From Bacillus rhizoplanae (GTDB lineage Bacteria > Bacillota > Bacilli > Bacillales > Bacillaceae_G): DNA of 64,000 bases. This document shows positions 9,335-16,283 of the stretch, one piece after another. Every line of letters starts with the position of its first letter. Position 1 is the stretch's first letter. Made by a program: the position numbers and the translations under genes. The stretch spans positions 1-64,000 of the forward strand of contig NZ_CAKJTI010000013.1 in NCBI RefSeq assembly GCF_917563915.1, given 5' to 3'. The notes below the pieces were generated by a model. That model was not told the DNA's origin, made no database searches, and was given only the letters and a program-made list of their open reading frames with translations.

Positions 9335-9359
9335 CTTTCTACATTAGGTCAATGTCAAT

Positions 9360-11186
9360 TTAAGCATTTAAAGTTATAGCATTGTTTTCTTTTGATTGTT
9401 GAGAAACTTGCATATGATATAAGTTACGATACAATCCGTCTTTTACTACGAGTTCCTCATGGCATCCTGTTTGCACAATTTTTCCCTCATCCATTACAAT
9501 AATGAAATCTGCATTCTGAATCGTTGATAATCGGTGTGCGATGACAAGTGTCGTTCGATTCATCATTAATCGATCTAAAGCTGTTTGTACTTGCTGTTCA
9601 GTTTTGCTGTCTAGTGCAGATGTCGCCTCATCTAACAAGAGAATAGGTGCATTTTTTAATATGGCTCTTGCTATGGCAATTCGCTGTTTTTGTCCCCCGG
9701 ACAGTTTTATACCTCTTTCGCCAATTTCTGTGTCATATCCATTCGGCAGAGATAGAATAAACTCATTGATATTAGCGGCCTTTGCAGAATCGATCATTTC
9801 CTCCTCTGTAATAGTAGTACCTGGACGTGCTAATAGAAGGTTTTCCCTTATTGTTCCTCCGAAAAGGAAGGTTTCCTGAGGAACATGGGCAATTGAACTT
9901 CTTAGTTCAGAAGGAGAGAGGTTTTCAATTGCTATATCATCAATCAAAATGCAGCCAGATTGCGGTTTATAAAAACCTTGCAGTAAATTAAATAGAGTTG
10001 TTTTCCCTGCACCGCTTAAACCAACAATTGCAGTTACTTTCCCTGCGTGAATCTGTAAATTAAAATGATTCAATATTTTTTGTTGTTCATCGTAGCTAAA
10101 CGTGATGTTTTGGAACTGGATTGACTTTACCACTGGTTTAGCTGGGGAATAGGTTGCTACATCCGTAGATTCAGTTGGTAATTCCAAAATCTTTAGGAGC
10201 CTTTCTACTGCTGTAATTGATCTTTGAAAGCCTGCCCATTGACCTGCTAGTCCTGTTAACGGATATACTAAATGATTAACTAGATTGATAAAGGTTAATA
10301 ACGAGCCTACTGACATGACTCCATCTGAAACAAAATATGCGCCTAAACAGAGACTGATAAGAAATGTGAAGGAGCTTACAGCTTGTCCGCCTGCATAAAA
10401 CCATCCACCTAGTTTTGTGTTATCTAATTCTAGAGAATATAGCTGTTGATTTTGCTTGGTGAATTTTTCATATAGCAATTTTTCCATTGTAAACGAACGA
10501 ATCACAGAGAAGCCAAGAAAAGTTTCGTTAAGCAGGTTATTCATAGTACCTAGTAGGCTATGTATGAGTCGACTATTTCGCCGAAGTAGTAGGCCGAAAA
10601 CGACACCTGATAGTGCTGCGAGAGGCGCAACTAATATACTTAATAAAGCTAATTTCCAATTGATATAAACTAAATAAATAAAAACAGTAATATAAATAAG
10701 AGGAAGTCTAATTAAGTTAATAAGACTCCTTCCTATAACGCCATTAATATTATGAATATCATTAGTAAAGTGAGATAATAATTCTCCTGAACGGAGGTTA
10801 GAAACATCTTTGGCAGGGAGCAGTAATATATGTTTAAATAACTGTTTTTTTAAATCTCTTTTCACACCGTTTGTTGCAACAGATTCGAAGTAAGTATCAA
10901 AAAAACTTGATGTAATACTCATGAATGTTAGGATACATGCTAGCGGAACTAGCCATTTTATACGCTGAAAGTCGCTTCTTACAGCTGCGTCCAAAATATT
11001 TCCAAAGAGCCAAGCGAACGTTAAAGTAAGGAAGATATCAATAAATAGCAAGAAAAGGAGAACCATATACGCTATGCGATGTCTCATAATATAAGGCCTT
11101 AATAAGGAAAAGGTTTTTTGTATGTCTTCCATTGTAAAGTATTGTTTCATTGTATTTAGTATCGCCTGTTTTTTTCGTCCGATCAT
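9360..11186 (-). CDS. ABC exporter, fused membrane and ATPase domains
   Basis: 608 residues. The first 320 form a six-helix exporter membrane domain, and the rest an ATPase domain with Walker A GLSGAGKTT, Q-loop VPQETFLFGG, signature KLSGGQKQR, Walker B ILLLDEATSALD and switch His in VIAHRLST. All catalytic residues are intact, so it probably acts as a homodimer. No N-terminal C39 peptidase domain is present, so the leader must be removed by another enzyme. The ATG at 11186 follows AGGGGTT. The order precursor, exporter, nucleotidyltransferase suggests that it exports the product of the gene at 11472-11690. Confidence 0.92.
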   Translation of the reverse strand: MIGRKKQAILNTMKQYFTMEDIQKTFSLLRPYIMRHRIAYMVLLFLLFIDIFLTLTFAWLFGNILDAAVRSDFQRIKWLVPLACILTFMSITSSFFDTYFESVATNGVKRDLKKQLFKHILLLPAKDVSNLRSGELLSHFTNDIHNINGVIGRSLINLIRLPLIYITVFIYLVYINWKLALLSILVAPLAALSGVVFGLLLRRNSRLIHSLLGTMNNLLNETFLGFSVIRSFTMEKLLYEKFTKQNQQLYSLELDNTKLGGWFYAGGQAVSSFTFLISLCLGAYFVSDGVMSVGSLLTFINLVNHLVYPLTGLAGQWAGFQRSITAVERLLKILELPTESTDVATYSPAKPVVKSIQFQNITFSYDEQQKILNHFNLQIHAGKVTAIVGLSGAGKTTLFNLLQGFYKPQSGCILIDDIAIENLSPSELRSSIAHVPQETFLFGGTIRENLLLARPGTTITEEEMIDSAKAANINEFILSLPNGYDTEIGERGIKLSGGQKQRIAIARAILKNAPILLLDEATSALDSKTEQQVQTALDRLMMNRTTLVIAHRLSTIQNADFIIVMDEGKIVQTGCHEELVVKDGLYRNLYHMQVSQQSKENNAITLNA

Positions 11187-11310
11187 ATGAACCCCTAATT
11201 TTATATTTTTTCTTTTTTATATATTCTCTGTCATAGATATGAAAGCTGATAGTGTTTGTGCCAGAGAATTCAATTGTAAAGGTAACAACGAACACTCTGG
11301 CAGACATGTA

Positions 11311-11468
11311 TTTATCCCGCATTAACGGGCAGTAAGCCCCCCACCTCAAGATTCAGAGAGAAGCAAAGAAGATAGGTGGGGGATAACTGCCTGTAAAAAC
11401 TCGATTGGTTCAACTAGCCGTCAGTGGGGGATGAAAAAAACTCCCCACTGACGGAAGTTTCACTTTAT
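11311..11468 (+). repeat. bcr1-like repeat, well preserved
   Basis: About 148 bases bounded by TTTAT on both sides (11311-11315 and 11464-11468). It starts with the hairpin CCCGCATTAACGGGC, then a CCCCCACCT ... AGGTGGGGG pair, then the 3' part with ACTGACGGAAGTTTCACTTTA. This is the architecture of the bcr1 element of the B. cereus group. It lies three bases beyond the stop codon of the minus-strand precursor gene, between it and the exporter gene, so any read-through transcript carries its hairpins. Confidence 0.85.
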
Positions 11469-11471
11469 TAT

Positions 11472-11690
11472 TTAATTGCCTTTTCCACCGCCATGGCCAC
11501 CGCCGTTCCCAGGACGCGGACCTGTGTATGGAGGGTTTGGATAGTGTATTCCTCCATTTCCGTGTCCTGGGTGATCTACATTACCATGCCCTTTGTTCCA
11601 GCTTTGGGCGGTTTCAAAGCGAATAGGTTGAGTGCTTAATACCATAGGACGAGTATAGGATTTTTTTCTATTTTGATTCTCTGTCTTCAT
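11472..11690 (-). CDS. Gly/His/Asn-rich putative RiPP precursor
   Basis: 72 residues from the ATG at 11690, preceded by AGGGGG; the longer frame up to 11822 has no ribosome binding site. The leader-like part (1-32) contains Y12-x-x-P15, the spacing that PqqD-like RRE proteins recognise in lasso leaders, and ends QPIRFETAQSWN. The rest (33-72) is Gly, His, Asn and Pro rich (GHGNVDHPGHGNGG, GNGGGHGGGKGN) with no Cys. Hydroxyl residues after position 30 are only Y50, Y55 and T56, and the only acid is D39. It heads a minus-strand unit with an exporter and diverges from kinase, RRE and peptidase genes, the layout of a modified-peptide locus. No lasso ring acceptor is positioned 7-9 residues from a likely cleavage site. 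Confidence 0.72.
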   Translation of the reverse strand: MKTENQNRKKSYTRPMVLSTQPIRFETAQSWNKGHGNVDHPGHGNGGIHYPNPPYTGPRPGNGGGHGGGKGN

Positions 11691-11725
11691 CGTTTTACCC
11701 CCTAAAATAAAATGTAGCGCTTGTT

Positions 11726-11741
11726 GTTCATTATAAAGAAC
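11726..11741. promoter_or_regulatory. SinR-type operator, GTTC-N8-GAAC
   Basis: GTTCATTATAAAGAAC, a perfect palindrome in its outer four bases, 36-51 bases upstream of the precursor start on the minus strand. The B. subtilis eps operator recognised by SinR has the same GTTC-N8-GAAC form. A SinR paralogue is encoded about 4 kb away. Confidence 0.65.
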
Positions 11742-11869
11742 GCGCGATGCGAAGTAAAGATACATAAAATGATATTTTCTGAATTTTTTATTATATTGAT
11801 AAGTAATTATTTCCCATATCAAGGTTGTCAGGAATCAAAGGAAATATATGTGGAATAGATACTACTGGA

Positions 11870-11939
11870 ATGTACTGCTTTGTCATACTTTCCATCAATG
11901 AGGATGAAAAACCACCCACTGATGGAAATTTCATTTTAT
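11870..11939 (+). repeat. Fragment of a bcr1-like repeat (3' part)
   Basis: Matches the 3' third of the copy at 11311-11468: a GATGAAAAACCACCCACTGA block followed by GGAAATTTCATTTTAT. The 5' hairpins are missing. Confidence 0.55.
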
Positions 11940-12192
11940 ACTTGTATTTCATTACTGCAAAATAGAGAATTTATTCGTGGTGCTAGATTAAAAAAAGAAA
12001 TGAAGGGACTAAAGAAAGGGTACAGACCATATGGGAATTTTGTAAGTTTCTAAGTTGAAAAGAGTAAGGGATAGCAAAGAATGTTTCAGTAGCTATATCT
12101 ATTTTGAATCATATAAAAATATATTTACAAACAGAATATCAGTGTTTAAAATGAAAATAAATTCATTATATAGAACAAATTAGGGTTAAATA

Positions 12193-12208
12193 GTTCATTT
12201 TAAAGAAT
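12193..12208. promoter_or_regulatory. Degenerate SinR-type site
   Basis: GTTCATTTTAAAGAAT matches GTTC-N8-GAAC at seven of eight fixed bases and lies 77-92 bases upstream of the kinase gene. It is a weaker candidate than the four perfect sites. Confidence 0.35.
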
Positions 12209-12284
12209 TTTATGTAAGGTTTTATTAAAGGAATTTAAATTTTGTTACACACAGAAACCAATATGAAATATAGGAGTTCATGCT

Positions 12285-13079
12285 ATGGAAAATATATTAG
12301 TTCAAATAGGAGAACATATAGTTTCAATCTATTCTACATCTGAAAAGTTAATGGATTGGATAAAAACACATTTTCAAATTGCTGAAGGAAATCATGTTGC
12401 AAAAATTAACTCACCAAATTTATCTATTCGTATTGAAGACAATTATGGAGTTTCTTTTGTGGATTATAATGTAGAAATCTGTTCCGATTCAGACAAGATT
12501 ACGTACCAACGTGCTGATTATCTCATAGATGTTAACAGTACATATAATGAAGCAACGATTTTGGTTTATGATGAACTAGCTTTAAAACACGCTTTACATA
12601 ATCTATATAGCGCTTTTATCGTCCATAATCGTTGGGGACTGTTAATTCATTCATCTTGTGTGGATCATCAAGGAAAAGCTTATTTATTTAGTGGTCAATC
12701 GGGAGCAGGTAAATCGACAGTTGCTAAGTTATCAGCCCCTAGACCGCTTTTATCTGATGAAGCCACTATTGTGAAAATAGATGAGAATGAAATTAAAGTG
12801 TTTGATTCTCCATTTCGAAGTGAATTAACGACATCTTATGTTCATCAATCTTGTCATCTTTCGTCAATTTATCTTCTAATTCAATCGTTGGATGTGAAAG
12901 CTTTACCAGTGAAAAAGTCAGACGCTATGTTAGGAATAATGGATAAAATTTTTTATTGGCACCATGACTCTTTAGAAACAGCAAAACTATTGGATATGTG
13001 TAAACAATTAATAGAAAAAATTCCAGTTTACAATATGTATTTTCAAAAAAATGATAGCTTTTGGGAGATGATATCATGA
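12285..13079 (+). CDS. HPr-kinase-like peptide kinase of the RiPP-like locus
   Basis: 264 residues. After an N-terminal region without obvious motifs comes the HprK fold: H122 in LIHSSCVDHQG, Walker A SGQSGAGKST (about 136-145), then LLSDEATIV, the acidic pair that binds metal. It lacks the N-terminal DRTGG domain of true HPr kinase/phosphorylase, as do lasso-peptide kinases such as PadeK. Those phosphorylate a hydroxyl on the precursor. Here the putative precursor has no C-terminal Ser, so the acceptor is uncertain. The stop codon overlaps the start of the RRE gene (ATGA), so the pair is translationally coupled. Confidence 0.85.
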   Translation: MENILVQIGEHIVSIYSTSEKLMDWIKTHFQIAEGNHVAKINSPNLSIRIEDNYGVSFVDYNVEICSDSDKITYQRADYLIDVNSTYNEATILVYDELALKHALHNLYSAFIVHNRWGLLIHSSCVDHQGKAYLFSGQSGAGKSTVAKLSAPRPLLSDEATIVKIDENEIKVFDSPFRSELTTSYVHQSCHLSSIYLLIQSLDVKALPVKKSDAMLGIMDKIFYWHHDSLETAKLLDMCKQLIEKIPVYNMYFQKNDSFWEMIS

Positions 13080-13348
13080 ATCTAAAATACGAATGTACAA
13101 AAAACATAAATATTGTAGAAATTGATAATGAGTGGATTGTCATGGATACAGAAAATTTTACGGTAACAAAAGTAAATGCTATCGGTGCTTATATTCTAGA
13201 GGAAGTAAGAGGACAAAGAGAGCTTGAAGACATCATTTGTAATATTGCAGATAACTACGATGTTGATTTAAATACAGCAAGATCAGATGCATTGGTTTTT
13301 CTAGAAGAATTAAAAGGGATAGGTTTAATCCAGGATGAAAGAGCATAG
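13076..13348 (+). CDS. PqqD-like RiPP recognition element protein
   Basis: 90 residues from the ATG at 13076, which overlaps the kinase stop codon; an in-frame start at 13061 lies inside the kinase gene. The sequence has the PqqD fold pattern: a beta hairpin (EWIVMDTENFTVTKVNAIGAYIL) followed by helices (LEDIICNIADNYDVD, ARSDALVFLEELKGIGLI). Such proteins bind the leader of a precursor and present it to tailoring enzymes. The likely leader carries a Y-x-x-P motif (precursor at 11472-11690). Its end overlaps the next gene by 14 bases. Confidence 0.88.
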   Translation: MNLKYECTKNINIVEIDNEWIVMDTENFTVTKVNAIGAYILEEVRGQRELEDIICNIADNYDVDLNTARSDALVFLEELKGIGLIQDERA

Positions 13349-13805
13349 CCTTCCAGTTTCAGGTATAAAATATTTGCTTCAAAAGCAAGGATGGGTTGAT
13401 ATTCCTTCCTCTGGAGTCAGCATGTATCCTCTGATTAAAGAGGGGGATATTTGTAGGTTTATCCCCTTAGGTAGTAATGAAACATTAAAAAAAGGTGAAG
13501 TTTTATTATTCGTATCGAATCAAGGGCAGTTAATAGGACACAGATATTATTATAATTTTGTGGAAAACGGTGTGATTTATTATGTATGTAAGGGAGATAC
13601 GAATGTTTCTGTTGACTCCCCTATAAAAAAATCTCAATTAATAGGGAAATTAGTTTGCATTAAAAAAAAGAAATTTCAACTGAATTCCCAAGGTTTCATA
13701 GTTCAATTATGGGGAGGTATTGTCTTAACCTTCCCTAGTTTGCCAAGGGGTTGTAAAAAATATCTTGACTTACGGACAAGATTGAGGATATGGAGCAAAT
13801 ATTAA
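13335..13805 (+). CDS. S24/S26 peptidase, SipW-like (Ser-His type)
   Basis: 156 residues. S29 in SSGVSMYPLIKEGD is the nucleophile position. H69 in LIGHRYYYN replaces the lysine of ordinary bacterial signal peptidases, as in SipW and ER-type enzymes. KGDTNVSVDSP (D88, D94) is the third conserved box. There is no N-terminal membrane anchor; a hydrophobic stretch near 121-136 may associate with membrane. It overlaps the RRE gene and ends the plus-strand unit. Because the exporter has no peptidase domain and no lasso-type B2 protease is present, this is the best candidate for leader removal (inference). It could instead be a free signal peptidase homologue. Confidence 0.8.
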   Translation: MKEHSLPVSGIKYLLQKQGWVDIPSSGVSMYPLIKEGDICRFIPLGSNETLKKGEVLLFVSNQGQLIGHRYYYNFVENGVIYYVCKGDTNVSVDSPIKKSQLIGKLVCIKKKKFQLNSQGFIVQLWGGIVLTFPSLPRGCKKYLDLRTRLRIWSKY

Positions 13806-13830
13806 GTTCACTATAATGAACTTAATATTT
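13797..13830. repeat. Perfect 14-bp inverted repeat at the end of the peptidase gene
   Basis: AAATATTAAGTTCA, loop CTATAA, then the exact complement to 13830. It covers the peptidase stop codon. There is no T run, but the stem could end the transcript. Its centre is also a perfect GTTC-N8-GAAC palindrome (13806-13821), so it may be an operator, a terminator, or both. Confidence 0.7.
13806..13821. promoter_or_regulatory. SinR-type operator, GTTC-N8-GAAC
   Basis: GTTCACTATAATGAAC, first of three perfect copies in the 316-base region before the lasso cyclase gene. It is centred in the larger palindrome at 13797-13830. Confidence 0.55.
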
Positions 13831-13904
13831 GAGAAAATGTTATCTGAAAATTCCGTTTACTAATTGACTTAGAAAAGGTAAAGTGATAATTTTATTTTAT
13901 ATAA

Positions 13905-13920
13905 GTTCTTTTTATAGAAC
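13905..13920. promoter_or_regulatory. SinR-type operator, GTTC-N8-GAAC
   Basis: GTTCTTTTTATAGAAC. The left arm GTTCTTT matches the published SinR half-site GTTCTYT. It lies about 200 bases upstream of the lasso cyclase gene. Confidence 0.65.
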
Positions 13921-14009
13921 GAAAAAATATCTATATAATAAAAAGTAGATAGTAATATTAATATTAATTCGTAGCATTTAATTGGTAATTTACTGAAGAA
14001 AAAACTTAA

Positions 14010-14025
14010 GTTCTTTAAAAAGAAC
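14010..14025. promoter_or_regulatory. SinR-type operator, GTTC-N8-GAAC
   Basis: GTTCTTTAAAAAGAAC, an almost fully symmetrical pair of GTTCTTT half-sites and the closest match in the window to a SinR inverted operator. It lies about 100 bases upstream of the lasso cyclase start, where it could block a promoter. Nothing else was found in 13831-14121. Confidence 0.7.
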
Positions 14026-14121
14026 AAAAACAACGTAACACAATGCAGGAATTCAACCACATATTAACGGTTATTTATCTAAATAGGCTTTTATTTACTT
14101 GTTGCATAATGGGAGGAAAAA

Positions 14122-16059
14122 ATGAGTGCTATAACAGGGATTTTACATTTTAATGATGAGCCTATATCGATTGAGCACGGTACAAGATTAATGAAGGATT
14201 TGCAAAAATATCCTGCTGATGATGTTCAAATATGGCACAAAGATAACGTCTTCCTCGGTTGTCACGCACAATGGATTACACCAGAGTCCATTGGTGAACA
14301 AATGCCTTTTTATGATTACGAAAGACAATTAGCGATTACAGCAGATGCCATTATTGATAATCGTGATGAGTTATTTGAAAGGCTACAAGTGGAATACGCC
14401 GATAGAAAAAGGATGACAGACAGCGAATTAATCTTGCTCTCCTATCAAAAGTGGGGAGAAGAAACTCCTAAGTATTTAGTAGGCGATTTTGCTTTTATGA
14501 TTTGGGATGAGAGAAACCAGAAACTGTTTGGAGCAAGGGACTTTTCTGGGAGTCGGACTCTTTATTTTTATCGTGGCCAGCAACGGTTTGCTTTTTGTAC
14601 GATTATAAAGCCATTATTTACTTTACCATATATCGAGAAGGCGCTGAACGAGCAATGGCTTGCTGAATTTTTAGCTATACCAGTGAATTTCGAATCGGTA
14701 GATCCTTCTTTAACAGTTTATAAACATATAGAACAGGTACCTCCTTCGCATATTATCTCGGTGAAGGACGGCAGAGTAACACTTTTGAGATATTACACAC
14801 CGATTGCTGGAGAAATGCTTCGGCTCAAGTCAAATGAAGAATATGAAGAAGCATTTCGGGAGGTATATCAAAGTGCGGTAAAGGCGCGTTTACGCACTCA
14901 CCATCAAGTAGGAGCTCATTTGAGCGGAGGACTGGATTCAGGTTCTGTTGTTAGCTTTGCTTCAGGAGATTTGCGCAAGGAGAATAAGAAATTACATACG
15001 TTTAGTTATATCCCGGTAGAGGGCTTTGTAGATTGGACACATAAAGGTAGAGTAGCTGATGAAAGACCTTTTATTCAATCGACTGTACAGCATGTTGGAA
15101 ATATAAAGGATCACTATTTGGATTTTGCAGGAAGAAGTCCCTTATCAGAAGTTGATGATTGGCTTGAAACATTAGAGATGCCATATAAATTTTTTGAGAA
15201 TACTTTTTGGTTGAAGGGGGTTTATGAAGAAGCGCATCAGCAAGGAATAGGTGTACTTCTGAGTGGACAAAGAGGTAATTGGACAGTATCATGGGGCCCT
15301 GTTTTAGACTATCAAGCTATGCTTTTGAAAAGGCTGCGTTGGATTCGCTTTTTCCGTGAGCTGCATTTATATAGTAGAAACATAGGGGTAAAAAAATCGA
15401 GAGTCTTCGCAGTAGTAAGAAAAAAGGCATTTCCATTTTTAAATCAGGTATTTTCATCTGAAGAACAAAGCCTTTTTCCCGTAATAATCAACCCAGAATT
15501 TGCAAAAAAAATGAATGTTTTAGATAAACTCAAAGAGCATGATATCGATATCACTGGTTCCTCTATTTCAACTGCATATGATATGAAAAAGCAACAGTTT
15601 GAGCAATTGTATTATTGGAGTATAAATGGGACGTATGGAACGAAATTATCTCTACGTTACTCTTTATGGGATCGTGACCCAACGAATGATTTACGAATGA
15701 TTCAATTTTGTTTATCAGTTCCGGAAGAGCAATATGTCCAAAATGGTTTAGATCGGGCGCTTATTCGAAGAGCAACAAAAAACTATCTGCCTGATAAGGT
15801 TAGGTTAAACCAACGGGTTCGAGGTGTTCAGGGGGCAGACGGAGTGTATCGTATGACTCCTGCTTGGAATAAATTTATTGAGGAACTTCAACAGCTTAGC
15901 ACAGATCCTATAATCTCTGAATTTCTAAATGTAGAAGTAATTAAAGCAGCAATTTTAAAGATTCGAGAGGAACCGCGGCCAGAATATGCATTTGATTTAG
16001 ATTTTAGAATTTTAATGCGTAGTCTAATCGTTCATCGGTTTATAAAAAATTTTACCTGA
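14122..16059 (+). CDS. Lasso peptide cyclase (asparagine-synthetase-like, C protein)
   Basis: 645 residues; the ATG follows GGGAGG. The N-terminal part (1-200) is a glutamine-amidotransferase-like domain, but residue 2 is Ser, not the catalytic Cys, as in lasso cyclases. The C-terminal part has the ATP pyrophosphatase loop SGGLDS at 268-273. The enzyme adenylates an Asp or Glu side chain and closes a macrolactam with the peptide N-terminus. The precursor gene starts 14 bases downstream, followed by kinase, RRE and protease genes, which fixes the role. Size is usual for lasso C proteins. Confidence 0.93.
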   Translation: MSAITGILHFNDEPISIEHGTRLMKDLQKYPADDVQIWHKDNVFLGCHAQWITPESIGEQMPFYDYERQLAITADAIIDNRDELFERLQVEYADRKRMTDSELILLSYQKWGEETPKYLVGDFAFMIWDERNQKLFGARDFSGSRTLYFYRGQQRFAFCTIIKPLFTLPYIEKALNEQWLAEFLAIPVNFESVDPSLTVYKHIEQVPPSHIISVKDGRVTLLRYYTPIAGEMLRLKSNEEYEEAFREVYQSAVKARLRTHHQVGAHLSGGLDSGSVVSFASGDLRKENKKLHTFSYIPVEGFVDWTHKGRVADERPFIQSTVQHVGNIKDHYLDFAGRSPLSEVDDWLETLEMPYKFFENTFWLKGVYEEAHQQGIGVLLSGQRGNWTVSWGPVLDYQAMLLKRLRWIRFFRELHLYSRNIGVKKSRVFAVVRKKAFPFLNQVFSSEEQSLFPVIINPEFAKKMNVLDKLKEHDIDITGSSISTAYDMKKQQFEQLYYWSINGTYGTKLSLRYSLWDRDPTNDLRMIQFCLSVPEEQYVQNGLDRALIRRATKNYLPDKVRLNQRVRGVQGADGVYRMTPAWNKFIEELQQLSTDPIISEFLNVEVIKAAILKIREEPRPEYAFDLDFRILMRSLIVHRFIKNFT

Positions 16060-16073
16060 AAGGGGGTGATATC

Positions 16074-16199
16074 ATGAAAAAAGAGTGGCAAAAACCAGTA
16101 CTAGAAGTGCTTGATATGAACATGACCATGGCTGGACCTGGACATAAAACTCCTGACGCTGTTCAACCTGATCCGGATGATCCTGTGAAGTATAGCTAA
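16074..16199 (+). CDS. Paeninodin-family lasso peptide precursor
   Basis: 41 residues, strong ribosome binding site AAAGGGGGTGAT. The leader (1-19) starts MKKEWQKPVLEVLDMNMTM and has Thr at position -2, the conserved lasso cleavage feature. The predicted core is 22 residues, AGPGHKTPD followed by AVQPDPDDPVKYS. Asp9 of the core can close a nine-residue ring with Ala1, exactly as in paeninodin (AGPGTSTPD ring). The last residue is Ser, the position phosphorylated by the cluster kinase in that family. Too short for routine gene calling. The leader uses W-x-K-P rather than the Y-x-x-P form. Confidence 0.93.
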   Translation: MKKEWQKPVLEVLDMNMTMAGPGHKTPDAVQPDPDDPVKYS

Positions 16200-16214
16200 A
16201 TTATGAAAAATTTT

Positions 16215-16251
16215 AAAGCCCTTATATAGCTTGAAACCATATAAGGGCTTT
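16215..16251 (+). terminator. Hairpin between precursor and kinase genes
   Basis: AAAGCCCTTATAT pairs with ATATAAGGGCTTT around an 11-base loop, followed by only a few T residues. It probably acts as a partial terminator or RNA stabiliser so that precursor mRNA exceeds enzyme mRNA. Confidence 0.75.
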
Positions 16252-16283
16252 AAAAATAATTTTGTTGAAAATGTGGAGTGAGC

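Larger units (their letters stand above)
11823..12284. other. Divergent promoter region between precursor and kinase genes
   Basis: This 462-base AT-rich stretch has no credible gene. It holds a 3' fragment of a bcr1-like repeat (11870-11939) and one degenerate operator (12193-12208), and ends with the ribosome binding site of the kinase gene (TAGGAG). Confidence 0.55.

Noticed and set aside
11472-11690. Interpreting the Gly/His-rich ORF as a second lasso precursor
   Set aside because: No Asp or Glu stands 7-9 residues after a plausible Gly/Ala/Ser N-terminus following a Thr at -2, and the locus has no cyclase or B2 protease of its own.
12285-13079. Calling the kinases true HPr kinase/phosphorylase (HprK)
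   Set aside because: The N-terminal domain of HprK is absent in both, and both sit in peptide clusters beside PqqD-like genes.
13797-13830. Treating this inverted repeat as a plain terminator
   Set aside because: It has no T run and its centre matches the operator motif repeated twice more before the lasso genes, so terminator alone is not the best reading.
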